Part shown: piece after piece, positions 43,701-56,400 of the stretch | Layout of the letters: each line of letters begins with the position of its first letter | Position numbering within the stretch: position 1 is the first letter of the stretch | Source of the DNA: Timema cristinae | Taxonomy: Eukaryota; Arthropoda; Insecta; Phasmatodea; Timematidae | Length of the DNA stretch: 64,000 nucleotides | Direction of reading: 5' to 3' | Assembly (NCBI GenBank): GCA_039000515.1 | Contig: JBCFYV010000001.1 | Span: forward strand, 51,567,894 to 51,631,893 | Translations under genes and position numbers: made by a program | Notes under the pieces: generated by a model | The model's database searches: none | Told to the model about the DNA's origin: nothing | What the model saw: only the letters and a program-made list of their open reading frames with translations

Positions 43701-45677
43701 GTTCTTCCTTGGAAAAATTGACTTTAGGCCTGGTTACCGAAATGTCACTGACAGCTATCTTTTCTCCTAAAGACTAGCGATAAAATTATTCCATAACTAA
43801 CTAAACACAAAACAAACTAACACTATTGGCATCCTCGACCATAACCCAGGAGGTCGGTGTTCAAGTCCAGCAGGTTTCACTTGAAGGGATTATTTCCCAG
43901 GTTTAACATCCTGTCACAAGACTAATGCTGAAGAATTTATTTCATAATCCTGTTTATCAAGTTAGTAAGTTGCTTATGATCCGAAACCGCAGCAAGGTGC
44001 GGAACACCAACATAACTTCATTTTTATAAATACTGTATTCCTCTTTCTTCTTTCCTTAGACTTATCTCGCTTGCGTTACTAGTACCTGGGACCCCTTAAA
44101 TACTGGGGGTTCTAAAACATTAGTATCCTTGCCTAATAATTCACCACTATAACTCCCCAACCAGGATTCGAAGAAAAACCTACCAATTAAACGGGGAAAT
44201 ACCCAGGGCCACTTTATCCATTAGGCTGACTAGGCACATTGCCTATGAAGAAAAAACAGCTAATTTTAATTTAAAATATTTATTTTGTTATTTGAATGAC
44301 AAAAACAATAATTATTTAAGTCATCGCCTTTCTCAACAGTCTCACAGATATAATCATAGGCACATTAGTGTAGGTCTAGTACAGAGATGGGCAATCCTTT
44401 CTCCCCGAGGGCCGCATTTAACAAAAATATAAATTGACCAAACAGGCCTAATTAAATTTATTTAGTCATACGTTAAAGTACGAAACATTCAAAATAAGAT
44501 TCATACCTTGGTTGACTTCATCAAGATGCCACAGGTACCGTGCGTTGATGTATGTATGTGGCGCTGGTCGCGGCAGAATCTTGAAACATACACGTGAAGC
44601 ACGTATCTAGTCATAGCTTATTGATGTTCCAAACGTGTTTAGACAATTCACTTTGACACAATGAATCAATTAAAAAGCGTCACAATTTGAAATAAGAGTT
44701 CAAATAAGACATAACATTTGACCATTTCCTTGATAGGAATGGGATGAAGAGGTGTAGACCACTAAACCACATGGTCGAACAGTCTAGTGTGTTCAAATTT
44801 GAAATATAATTTGAAACCAGATGATACAAGGAAGGGATAGAGAAAAGTGAATAAATTCTATTCAAAATACTGATTCTCCTTATATGTCTTAATAATTCTC
44901 TTTTATAATTATGTTATATGTTATAATTTTGTGAATATATAACATATGATTTTTAATTATGATACATATTGTTCAGTTGGAAAGAATCCGCATCACTGGG
45001 GAACATTCTTAAAAATATACATAATATTTAAAGTTTAACCTCCTTATATATTAATAAAATGAAGAGTTTGTTCGTCATGAGCATCGCGTGATATCTATCG
45101 CACGCGAAACAATATTTTAAACATAATTAAAGGTACTTATTTTTCGTTTTGGAACGTTACTGATTTTGTGTAATATAGTGCACACATCAATATATTTTAA
45201 TACAGGCATCGTATTTACTTGGAAAAGAGAAAATTGTTGTAATTTTTTTTACATAAAATAAATGATTTTATGATTATTTTATCGTAGTTTGAGATATTTA
45301 ACCGAATAAAATATTTTCATCAACTGGGTGTCTGCATCATTGTTAAAAACTTGTTTACCGTTATGTTCAATCATATGGTTTAGATTCGTCAGTCGCCATT
45401 TTGAAGCTATGTTCGTTAGAAGTTTTTGTGAAAGTGGTGTTAATATTTTTTAAGGGGATTAAAACTATAAATAATCTTTGTGTCCGACCTCAAATAAATA
45501 TATAAATAATATTGGCCTAAATTACTGTGGTTAACTATCACATTAATATATTACCATTTGTTTTCATTACAGTCATCCAAAGTGATAGATGTCAGCTGTT
45601 GGCGTAGTGATATATTAGGGATTACTTTTAGTAACATTTCGAGCTGTCATCCAGGTAAACTTAGCTCGTGAATGACT

Positions 45678-45778
45678 TATAGGTCCTCCATTTCATCTTA
45701 CAATCACCATACTATTACATATTAGCGTAAGTGCGTACAACCCGAACGGGTAGTAAGACGCGGTGTTAATAATAATAG
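45678..45778 (+). repeat. Truncated SINE-A (3' part)
   Basis: Starts TAGGTCCTCCATTTCATCTT and ends with the shared tail and TAA repeats. Confidence 0.8.
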
Positions 45779-46023
45779 CTCATTATATATATTTACGTGT
45801 ATTGGCTACATTCCTCGCAGCACTAATGGTGGGAATAATAGCCGGTACTCATGTATCGCTGCTCAGGGGAAGCCGGAATGTACTAACCATAAATTCTTTC
45901 CGAGAGGGTACTTTCCATACCCCGAAGAGATGGGGGGGGGGGGGTGATAGTGAATATGAGACCAGTAGAAACTCTTAACCTAATTTAAGCCTAATTAACA
46001 AGATTTTGTTTCCCGTTGAGAAA

Positions 46024-47268
46024 CATATCCATGATACCAGTGGGTAATACTACCAAGGACCTCTAGGTAGAAAGAAAGGTCCATTGACCAATATACCACG
46101 GGGGTCGACCTTTATTAAAATATCCATGATACCAGTGGGTAATACTACCAAGGACCCCTAGGTAGAAAGAAAGGTCCATTGACCAATATACCACGGGGGT
46201 CGACCTTTATTAAAATATCCATGATACCAGTGGGTAATACTACCAAGGACCCCTAGGTAGAAAGAAAGGTCCATTGACCACTGTTCCACGGGGGTCGACC
46301 TTTATTAAAATATCCATGATACCAGTGGGTAATACTACCAAGGACCTCTAGGTAGAAAGAAAGGTCCATTGACCACTGTACCACGGGGGTTGACCTTTAT
46401 TAAAATATTCATGATACCAGTGGGTAATACTACCAAGGACCCCTAGGTAGAAAGAAAGGTTCATTGACCAATGTACCACGGGGGTCGACCTTTATTAAAA
46501 TATCCATGATACCAGTGGGTAATACTACCAAGGACCCCTAGGTAGAAAGAAAGGTCCATTGACCACTGTACCACGGGGGTCGACCTTTATTAAAATATCC
46601 ATGATACCAGTGGGTAATACTACCAAGGACCCCTAGGTAGAAAGAAAGGTTCATTGACCAATGTACCACGGGGGTCGACCTTTATTAAAATATCCATGAT
46701 ACCAGTGGGTAATACTACCAAGGACCCCTAGGTAGAAAGAAAGGTTCATTGACCAATGTACCACGGGGGTCGACCTTTATTAAAATATCCATGATACCAG
46801 TGGGTAATACTACCAAGGACCCCTAGGTAGAAAGAAAGGTTCATTGACCAATGTACCACGGGGGTCGACCTTTATTAAAATATCCATGATACCAGTGGGT
46901 AATACTACCAAGGACCCCTAGGTAGAAAGAAGGGTCCATTGACCACTGTTCCACGGGGGTCGACCTTTATTAAAATATCCATGATACCAGTGGGTAATAC
47001 TACCAAGGACCCCTAGGTAGAAAGAAAGGTTCATTGACCAATGTACCACGGGGGTCGACCTTTATTAAAATATCCATGATACCAGTGGGTAATACTACCA
47101 AGGACCCCTAGGTAGAAAGAAAGGTCCATTGACCAATATACCACGGGGTTGACCTTTATTAAAATATCCATGATACCAGTGGGTAATACTACCAAGGACC
47201 CCTAGGTAGAAAGAAAGGTCCATTGACCAATATACCACGGGGGTCGACCTTTATTAAAATATTCATGT
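46024..47268. repeat. 95-bp satellite-like array, about 13 copies
   Basis: Unit begins TATCCATGATACCAGTGGGT and includes GGACCCCTAGGTAGAAAG and CCACGGGGGTCGACC. Copies differ by only a few bases, so homogenisation looks recent. AAGGTC and GACCTT inside each unit can pair. It ends about 50 bp from the duplication boundary at 47318. Confidence 0.95.
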
Positions 47269-47317
47269 GCTAAATACAATTCTGTAACCTATTCTTAAAT
47301 ATATATAGTTTTATTTA

Positions 47318-47566
47318 GCACAATGTCTTACAACTCATTCGGGTTATACGCCTATACACTAATTACACTATCGTGTTAGGGATAAGAAAGGCTGCATTTA
47401 GAAGAAATTTACCCACATTCAGGTGGAGAGATAGGAGGAAAATAATTTCTGAAAAACCAACTTTAGTACACCCGACCTGGATCGAACTACGATCTCCCTA
47501 TCTTCGACAGTCAAGTATATTGTAAGAGTAGTACTTTAGACCACGAAGCCACCGAAGTGGGCTAAT
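47318..47566 (-). repeat. Old SINE-B, shared with 26221-26471
   Basis: AATGTCTTACAACTCATTCG tail and a head ending GCCACCGAAGTGGGCTAA. The right flank matches the flank of the OBP-2 copy. Confidence 0.78.
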
Positions 47567-47674
47567 ATTAGATAATACTCCTGAAAAAGTTTAACAATTT
47601 GAAAAGAAGCTCACAAATTGTCAAGCTTACATTGAATTTCTCCCACTTTTTTATTCACGACTTATCATTCACGA

Positions 47675-47913
47675 GTCCGGGGTTCAATTCTCGGTCCCGG
47701 CACAGATTTATCTGATTACCAAACCCTTCCTTCACCTCTGACATGACATCTTGTAAATGTGAGGAATGCCAGGCCTCCACCGTGGTTCGGATTCCACTTT
47801 AAATTGTAGGTCCTTCATTTCATCTCACAATCACCCTACCATTACACATTAGTGTAATTGCGTATAACCCGAACGGGTAGTAAGACGCGGTGCTAATAAT
47901 AATAATAATAATA
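47675..47913 (+). repeat. SINE-A, 5'-truncated at the B box, with 11-bp target duplication
   Basis: Starts GTCCGGGGTTCAATTCTCGG and ends in TAA repeats. ATCATTCACGA occurs at 47664-47674 and 47914-47924. The equivalent OBP-2 flank (about 26560) has no SINE. Confidence 0.9.
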
Positions 47914-48380
47914 ATCATTCACGACAGCTTATAATATAATTTAATACACTCATTAAATGTATTTGTTATAACGATTTAGACATTGCAGCACTTAAATAGT
48001 GATTTAATACAGGTAATTCAATAATGTATTAATTCCTTCCTTCATGATACACTAATATATTTTACTAAAATCAATCATTTCGGTAATATTAAGTTATGAA
48101 ATATTTTGTACTGATTTGATTATATATAAAATTATATGATTTTCTGGAGCCTTAGTAATCACATTATCAAACAAAAGTGTAGAAGAGTACGGTACCATCT
48201 GCGTCACTCCTCTAATTACTAAGATAAGTATGTTCAGGTAGATGCCACTTGGCGTTCTGGTGAAGTCATGAAAGTGAAGTGCTAGAGGAAGCGTGTAGGT
48301 CAGTCAGACTAGTTTTTAGAATGGTATGGAACAGGCCACGCGTTGTGCGAGGTGGAATTGTCAGAGACAGAACAATTGTT

Positions 48381-48624
48381 TATATTGCGATTTAAACTGC
48401 TTTAGGATCCGCGTGGTGGGTAGGCTGGGGAGCATGGTTGCCACATAGCGGGAGTTCGCGCGTTACTACTGTGCAAGCATACTCGGCGACTGTCAAAAAA
48501 TCTGGCAACGTGCTTCGGTTGCTATGACAACTACCCTTCACGGATTGGTCGAGCATGTGACGATCCTCCACTCCCCACTCCGGCTACAATTACCTCAATC
48601 CTAAAGCAGTTAAAACGCAATATA
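48381..48624. mobile_element. MITE with TA target sites (mariner-like)
   Basis: Left TATTGCGATTTAAACTGC, then TTTAGGAT. The right end reversed is TATTGCGTTTTAACTGCTTT, then AGGAT. Both are flanked by TA. The interior is GC-rich with no coding potential, and it is absent from the OBP-2 flank. Confidence 0.72.
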
Positions 48625-49191
48625 GTACCTAGTATTGTGGTGCATTATAGTGCATAACTGTGTTCTGTTGTATCTACCCGACATAATATTGTAAGCCATT
48701 AAACTTAATAATTAATATAAGTTTAAATCTCTTTGCTTTTTTTTTTTACGAGTGGATTTCTTCTTATTCGTAAAATAATGAATGGTAGTTCCCAAGTGGT
48801 AAAATTCAATTTATGGATTTTCTTTGTCAACCATGTGGCACAATAGCATAATTCCATAGTGGTAAAGGCCCGGTAGTATGGTGTGCGAGGTAAGAGTACG
48901 TATAGGTAAAAAGCAGGTAAATAAAACCGTTACGATGTAAATTTTACAAGGAAATTAAACGTTTTTCTGGTCGACATAAAATGTTTTCATTACCATTTCA
49001 GTTCTACGGTCAGCTTATAATATATACACCTAGTGCATGGCACCACTTTGTTGGCTGTTTGTTCTGTAGTCAGCATAACATAAGAAATAAATAATATTTT
49101 ACAGCCAAAATTTAAGAGAAATAGCGTTAATAACAAAAGTTTATAAAATAATATTGTTGAAATTACAATGCACACTCTTACCTTAAAATAT

Positions 49192-49197
49192 TTTATT
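49192..49197 (-). promoter_or_regulatory. Polyadenylation signal AATAAA of OBP-3
   Basis: AATAAA in the AATAAAATATTTTAAGG block also present behind OBP-2. Confidence 0.6.
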
Positions 49198-49272
49198 AAG
49201 TATAAATTACAATTATAATTGTATATGTAATTTTTTTTTAATTCTTCATGAAGCGAGAAAAATAAATCATCT

Positions 49273-49299
49273 TTATCCCATGTGGCTCATTATTCCAGA
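49273..49299 (-). CDS. OBP-3 exon 7
   Basis: TTTGTTTTCAG acceptor, SGIMSHMG, TAA. Confidence 0.82.
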   Translation of the reverse strand, partial: SGIMSHMG

Positions 49300-49324
49300 C
49301 TGAAAACAAAGACATTAATTAATT

Positions 49325-49541
49325 AATTATTATTATTATCATCACCATGTCTTACTATCCATTCGGGTTATACGCACTTACGCTAATGTGAGATGAAATG
49401 GAAGACCTAAGGTTTAACATGGAATCCGAACCACGGTGGAGGCCTAGCATTCAACACATTCACAAGTTGTGATTTATACACGTCTTGTCAGAGGTGAAGG
49501 AAGGGTTTGGCAATCAGATAAATCTTTGCCGGGACTGAGGA
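49325..49541 (-). repeat. SINE-A, truncated at the B box
   Basis: ATTATTATTATCATCACC, tail and body, then CGGGACTGAGG. It interrupts sequence that is continuous in OBP-2 at about 27724-27740. Confidence 0.85.
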
Positions 49542-49899
49542 ATTTAATATTAAACCCATCAATTTTTGATGTAATACATTCATTCCAAATTTAGACAAAC
49601 TCATATATTACTGAGTCATGTGTAGATATAAAGGTAGAGTTAAATAATAAATTCACATACATAAAATAAATAAACAAGAGTCAGGTAGGGAGAAATGCCC
49701 TTTTTCTTCTCTAGACTATTGAACGTATATTTGAATAGAATAAACACTCATTATAATATAATGTACAGCAAAGTAATCTGGATCCTAAAGAACACAATGA
49801 TAATCATACTTATATGCAGAGATGATCAAATATTCATTAGTCAAGATAGAAGACGCTTTCCAAAGGGGAATATAAACTTGTTTAAATATCTTAGAAATT

Positions 49900-51350
49900 A
49901 AAATGTCTCGCAACAAATCCAAGTCTAAGGGTTTCTAAAGACAAAATCCAGCAATCAGCAAAATTACTATTTAGAAGGGATGATACAACACAATTTAAGA
50001 AACTCTTTAGTATTATAGCTTCAAAGATAATTTTCAAAAATCTGTTTTCATTAGACTACCCTTAAGTGTGTTTTCCTAATAAAACATCATCTTGTTAGTT
50101 ACAATAAATACTCTTTATACATAAATTTTTTGACCAAATTGTTGAAATATATCTAACAAATGTCAAATTTTCACAAGTTAATTATTTGCGGACCACCGTA
50201 AAATTATTTGTTATTTGTAAAAATAAAAACTTATTCCTATTTATCAAGAAAACTTTTCCCAGACTCCATTTTAATTAAATATTCAAGCTCAATTGAAAAA
50301 TAATAATCAAATTTTCTATAATATGGCTCAAGTAAACTACCCTTAAATTAATTTATTTTACATAAATAAATATCCATTGCTATTGATAATATAAAATAGT
50401 ACCCGATACCAATTTTGAACCAAATCTTTAGGGTTATTTTCAAAAAAATCAAATTTTAGAAAAGTCAGTCATTACCATTACTAAATTAGTTTTTTTAAAC
50501 AAATCTATATAACTATTGTATTGCACACAATTTAACAGATACCCATTTTGAACCAAATTGCTAAAGTCATTTTTTAACTATTCAAATTAAAATATCATTA
50601 GCTATCTACCCATAACAGAATTTTTACCCAAAAAACAAGTATAGAGCTTTATTTGTCAGTTTCTTGTAAAACATTACTATATATATATATATATATATTA
50701 AACAACATCGTTGAGGCCATTTTCAAAATAATTCAAATTTTTAAACTATCGAATTTTCACCTAAAAACAAACAATACAGTGCTATTGGTCTTGTCAAACA
50801 AATTTTAGATAGGAATTTTAGTTAAAATCATTAGAGCCATTTCTGAAAAATTTGTAATTCAAAAAAATAACTAATAAGTAAACTACCTTTAATTTGAGGA
50901 TTAAGGTTAAAATAAAAATCAAAGGTCTGGGATATAGCCCTATAAAATATACATATCAGGTTTGAACAAAATATATCAAACCGTTTTGGATCCTTGGCCA
51001 GAGACAGACTAACAGACATGGAGACAAGCCTAGTTGTAAAATCTACTTTTTACTTTCACTCGACACCTCTGAAACAAAGTATTGTTATATTTCAAAAAAT
51101 CGAGCTCGAAATTTTGATAAATGTCAACGTTTCATGACCCCCTACAACCAAAATGTTATTTTCGCAGTGTCATCTGTATGTTTGTCTGTCATTATGTCCG
51201 TTTGTCAGCACCTTGGACTATAATCGAAATTATTTTACAGATTGGGCTCAAACTTGGTATCTGGGGTTTTCATAACCCTAAAATTAAGGGCAAAAAAAAA
51301 CGGAACTATAAAGTTGCAGTATTATTAAAGATATACATCTTTTATTTGAT
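49900..51350. repeat. Degenerate repeat block in head-to-head orientation
   Basis: Variants of ACCAAATTGCTAAAG, CATTTTCAAAATAATTCAAA and ATTTTGAACCAAAT recur through 50.1-51.0 kb. TGTCTGTTAGTCTGTCTCTG (minus, at about 51020) and TGTTTGTCTGTCATTATGTC (plus, at about 51170) face away from a centre near 51,090. The family is not recognised. Confidence 0.4.
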
Positions 51351-54242
51351 TTTTTTTTTATAAAATCAATAATTTATGAACTATAAGCAAATATATATAC
51401 TTTTTAATTCGGGTATTTGAAAATTAATTTTATTATTATGCTCTTTGGTGGACAAAGATGTTTCTCTTTTCTCAATTTTTCTGTAAACGCTTTCTTAGGT
51501 CCAAATGCCATAGAGTAAAAAAGTAACACTGTGTATCTTGATCTTATCTTTTGATCTTTGGTGTAGTGTTTCGACAACAATGTATAAACCCATTATTTCG
51601 TTTCACAAATATTAGATGTTTTTAGTTAATGTCTATTTTAAGATAAAAGCGGGAGAAAGTCTTTGGGGTACACCGTACGATTCATTCAATTCCCGTACGG
51701 ATATGTACTGTGAGTAAACTGAGGTCACAAGTACAAAGGCTAGAGAAAACACTCCCCGCATTCCTATTGTCTTAAAAAAACTACAGAAGTAGCTGGTATG
51801 CCCTGGTAGACCCACTGCTCTGATTGGCTGAATTTGGTCACGTGACCATGCTCCCTCGCTGATTGGCTGTTGGTTTTTTCCTCCACTCACCATGACCCCC
51901 TCCCCTCCTGGCCAACCACCCTGACTCTGACTCATATTACAGTGTTCCAGACATGTTGGTACTTGTATTTTCTTGTTGTATTGGTTTTTTATAGGAGCTC
52001 ATTATATTTTTATTAGTTCTCATTATATTTTTATTATAGCTCATTTGCTTTTTATGGCTAGGTAGGATTGGGACGTATTCGGGAGTTTATTTTATTTTAT
52101 GCAGTCCATGGCGTCAGGTGCTCTTCCAATGGCGTGTCGGCATGGAGCACGAACATCTTCTGATGGCAGCGTATCGTAGGGTGAACATTGGCTCCTTCTC
52201 CCAAGATTTTGTTGGACTGCCTTTCACATCCCGGAACAAACAGCACGAACCTCTCCTGACGACCGTTTGGGGTAGAGTGTGATAAATGGTACCCCTGCCT
52301 TGAGACCCCTTTCACTTCCCCTAGCTCCCTCTCCTTCAAGGCATGTGTCGAAACCCTTTATGTGGTAATGGGTTTTCACGGTGTCGTCATCGCAATGTCA
52401 CAATCCCATATATGGTAATGGGATTTTCCCGATCATTTCGCACCTATAGAACACTGACACAGTTCTGATTATGCACAATAAAGGGCCCCAGAAGCCTCAG
52501 TTAGGGGCCCTACCCCAAAAGCCTACCAAAATTGGTTGTTTGGTATCATCGTGTGGATGTAGGTATCCGTCATGGGTCGGAGGAGTAAGGTATACATGTT
52601 CCAGCGTTTACGTAGAGTAAGGGAGAGTAGAAAACCAACCCAATTCACCCAAGCAAGATTCAAACACACGACCTCCCCTGTCATAACTATATGAGAGACA
52701 CGTACACTTTCTGGCAAAAAGTGCGGTAGGGTTGATTAAGAAAATGTTCGGGAGGGAGAAATACCTACAGTTTACAAAGTGAGGATTCGATTTCCCCACA
52801 CCAGATTTAGATGAGCCTGATATTTAGATGGCGTGTACACCGGGATTCGAATCTCGATAATTTTAGCTCGTATAATATCTGTTAGAATGGTCAAACTTCC
52901 TGCACCCCCACCAGTTTTGAAGGTTCTTTGAAGGTTGACCAGATTTTGATAGGATAGGTAGATTGTATGTAACCCGCATTTGATTGTAGTGAGAAAATCA
53001 AACGTCGATAACTCTATCATCGTCGATCTAGTGACGCCTTAGACCATTCGACCATCGATGCAAGTATACAATATTAGATGGTGTGCTCACCGGGATTCAA
53101 ACCTCGATATTTTTATCACAGCTAATGTCTGTTAGAACGGTCGTACTTACTTCCGAGTGCACCCCCACCATTTTTTAAAGGGTTTTGCCGATAGACCAAA
53201 TTTTTCTAGACAAAAAATAATGTGTACCCGCATTTGCTTGGAGTGAGAAAATCAAACGTTAATCACTCTTTCATCGGACGTCTAGTGACGCCTAGACCAT
53301 GCGACAATTGTTGCATGTATACAAAAAATATTATAAAATGCATAGTGACGTTAGATTGCTACCCAAGGACCTGGTATTTTTATTTTTGCCAGTGATGGGC
53401 TATAATATGGTCGGATAAATTGATGTTTTTTTCCCAATGGTATACATTATCTACCTTCATGCTAATGAGGAATCAAACGTCGATCACTCTGTCATCGGCC
53501 ATCTAGTGACGCCTTAACCTTGCGACCATCGATGCATGTATAAAATGCATTGTGACACTAGATTGATATCCAAGGACCTAGTTTTTTCAAGTGATGGGGT
53601 TCAAATATGGTCGGATACATTAATGGTTCATTTTTCAAAATGGTTTCATTATCTACCTTCATGCAAATTAGGGCACACTTACCTTTTAAATTATTCATAA
53701 TCAGCAATTTCACACGGAGTTGCCCGTGACCCACTGTGATATTGTGTTAAAAATAGCCTAATTAAAACTTTACCCTGCCACAATTTTATAAGCCTGACAT
53801 TTAGATGGCGAGCACACCAGGATTAGAACCTGGATATTATTAGCACGGCTTATGTATGTTAGAATGGTCGTACTTCCTGCACTTCCACCATTTTCGAAAG
53901 GGCTTTGTTGGTTGATCAGATTTTTCTAGAGTGGGTAGAACATGTACCCGCATTTGCTTCAAACGTCTATAACTCTGTCATCGGCCATATTGTGACGCCC
54001 TAGACCATGCGACCATCGATGCATGTATAAAATGCATTGTGATGGTAGATTGCTACCCAAGGACCTAGTCATTTTTTGCCAGTGATGGGGTTCAAATATA
54101 GTTGGATGAATTGATGTTTTTTTCCAAATGTTTTCATTATCTACCTTCACGCAAATGAGGGCAAACTTACTTTTTAAATTATACATAGCTATCAATCCTG
54201 CATTGCTTTGCCCGTGACCCACTGTGGTATTATGCTTATAGA

Positions 54243-54292
54243 ATATTATTATCATCACCGCGTCTTACTACCCTTTCAGGTTATACGCACCT
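54243..54292 (-). repeat. Solo SINE tail inside the left arm
   Basis: ATTATTATCATCACCGCGTC and the shared tail only. It is absent from the mirrored place in the right arm (about 59190-59240). Confidence 0.7.
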
Positions 54293-56162
54293 TATAAAAT
54301 AGCCCAATTAAAATTGATTAAAAATCCGTCTTTGATGTTCATTCGGACCACCTCCCGAAAACATATGTTAAACTTTCCGATCTTTATGCGTCGTAGTTTT
54401 GGCTGGGCATCACACACAAACAAACAATTACAAAATTCACTCTATTCACCGACTGATTATGTCAGAACACAACTTATAATATAACTTAAATCTACAAAAT
54501 ACAGAACACCCATTCCACGATCGTTAATGAATAACTTTGAAATGGGAAAACCCGTTTTCTACCATTTATACATTTTCGGACATTCGTGGATTCGAACCCA
54601 AGACCTCTTGCTTAGTTGGCAAACAAACCACCTACTGAGCTAAGGTGTCGGTCTTACAATTATAATTTTTTTTCAGTGCTTATCTAATTCTAGAACTGGG
54701 GGTGCACCGAGACCATTAGTATTTGGAAGTCCTTTTAGGAATCATTTAATTTTGCCAACAAGATTTCACCAAACTCAGTGGCCTTGTAGTTTAACACGCT
54801 ACTCACAAAGTAGACAAGAAAACTGATGACGGGGAAGATCTAAGTACAAATTTCGTTAGGGTGTACTGATACCTATTATCCATTCTACCTCTACGCCAAT
54901 GGGGTACACTTCCCCCAAATTAATCACTCCAAATGGTTAAAATCATGATAATAATTAATATAAATGTGTATAAATTGTTCTATTACGCAAATGCATGTGC
55001 ATTTAACAGCGTAAGACGTGTTTAAGAATAATTTGATTGAATTGCCGTTCCAACAGTCATTAGCAATGCTAAAATCTCTTTCGGATCTCGAGCTATGGCA
55101 TGATGTACCCTGCAAAAGATAGTGGGGTTCAAACCCTGGTCATGCAAAAGGAGAAATTCCAATTTGAAAGAAGACCTTGCTAGGCAGCATTATGAAACAC
55201 CTCTAGCGTGTGAATAACCCCCTGTTTTTAAGAGGTCAAAGCCACTGAGTTACAAGGCCATTTGGGACGGAAATATACCAGAATGTAAATGCTCCAAAAG
55301 GCGTGTGTGCCAGAAATGCATGGTTGCAACATAACAATTTCCCCATTATGTTTCCAAAGTGCACGTTAAATATTTCAAATAAATTTAAATAGACGAAATA
55401 TACTTGTAAATAATATTCATTTGTGACTATATATTTATAAAACGCAAAGCCCATCCAATATAAATGGCTATCATGTTATTTCTTTGGATAAATATAAGTC
55501 AATGCATTACTAAATATTAAATTAACGTGATAAAAAAATCTCGCTTCATAGGGCAAATAGTATAAGGCGTCATCCTCAAGTTGGACTGGTATGATCATGA
55601 CGGGTGAAGATTGAGGTTCGAATCCAATTTGGGGTTTGAAGTTATTTTTTTCCCCGGATGGTTCCCTACTCTCCCTCCAAGCAAATGTTGTTAGATTACC
55701 TCTAAAATGGGTCTTTTCTCGTTGCTACTCCTTTTAAGTAGCCTAATTATCGCATTTATACGTATAATCTGAACTGTTATTAAGAAGCAGTGGTAAAATT
55801 TAAATAAAATAAAAACATTCTTTCCTAACACAAAGTGTAAGGTTTTAACTTTTTACACGTTTGAAACACACCTGCTTACACTAATTGAGTGAGGGTGAGG
55901 AAGATAGAATTTAGAATATCTGTAGCCGCACCTGGAGGGAGGGATGATGAAAAATCTCTTAAGAAAATACACATCCAGTTACTGTTAGAGTTTCGCCCGG
56001 CTCAATTATGAGTGGAGGTTCAATTTGTGATTTATCATTGTGGTTATTCTCATCCCCTATACACATTAATATAAGTGCACTTCCATTAATGTACGCTTTT
56101 TTATCCCCTACCCTAAATTAATTAAATCAATAAAAGGAATTTAATGTACCCACATTTGAGTG

Positions 56163-56400
56163 AAAATTATTATTATTAGCACCGCGTCTTACTACCCGTT
56201 CGGGTTATACGCACTTACGCTAATGTGTAATGGTAGGGTGATTGTGAGATGAAATGAAGGACCTACAGTTTAACGTGGAATCCAAACCACGGTGGAGGCC
56301 TGGCATTCCCCACATTCACAAGATGTCTTGTCAGAGTGGAGAAGGTTTGGTAATCAGATAAATATGTGCCGGGACGAGGATTGAACCCGGCCACCAGCAC
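56163..56400 (-). repeat. SINE-A copy, nearly complete
   Basis: ATTATTATTAGCACCGCGTC, tail and body through GGATTGAACCCGGCCACCAG. The outer head is missing. Confidence 0.85.

Larger units (their letters stand above)
37840..49191. other. Intergenic region between OBP-3 and OBP-2
   Basis: 11 kb dominated by three tandem arrays (38453-40356, 43108-43700, 46024-47268), SINE pieces and a MITE. Stretches at 41.7-43.0 kb and 44.6-45.6 kb are AT-rich with nothing recognised. A lone hAT-like end (CAGAGATGGGCAATCC) lies at about 44382. Confidence 0.6.

Noticed and set aside
44382..44640. Complete hAT element
   Set aside because: Only one end (CAGAGATGGGCAATCC) is visible; no partner end or target duplication was found.
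45055..45130. Second Helitron 5' end (TCCTTATATATTAATAAAATG)
   Set aside because: No matching 3' hairpin or CTAG end could be located.
46024..47268. CRISPR-like array
   Set aside because: Units are contiguous with no unique spacers, and the genome is eukaryotic.
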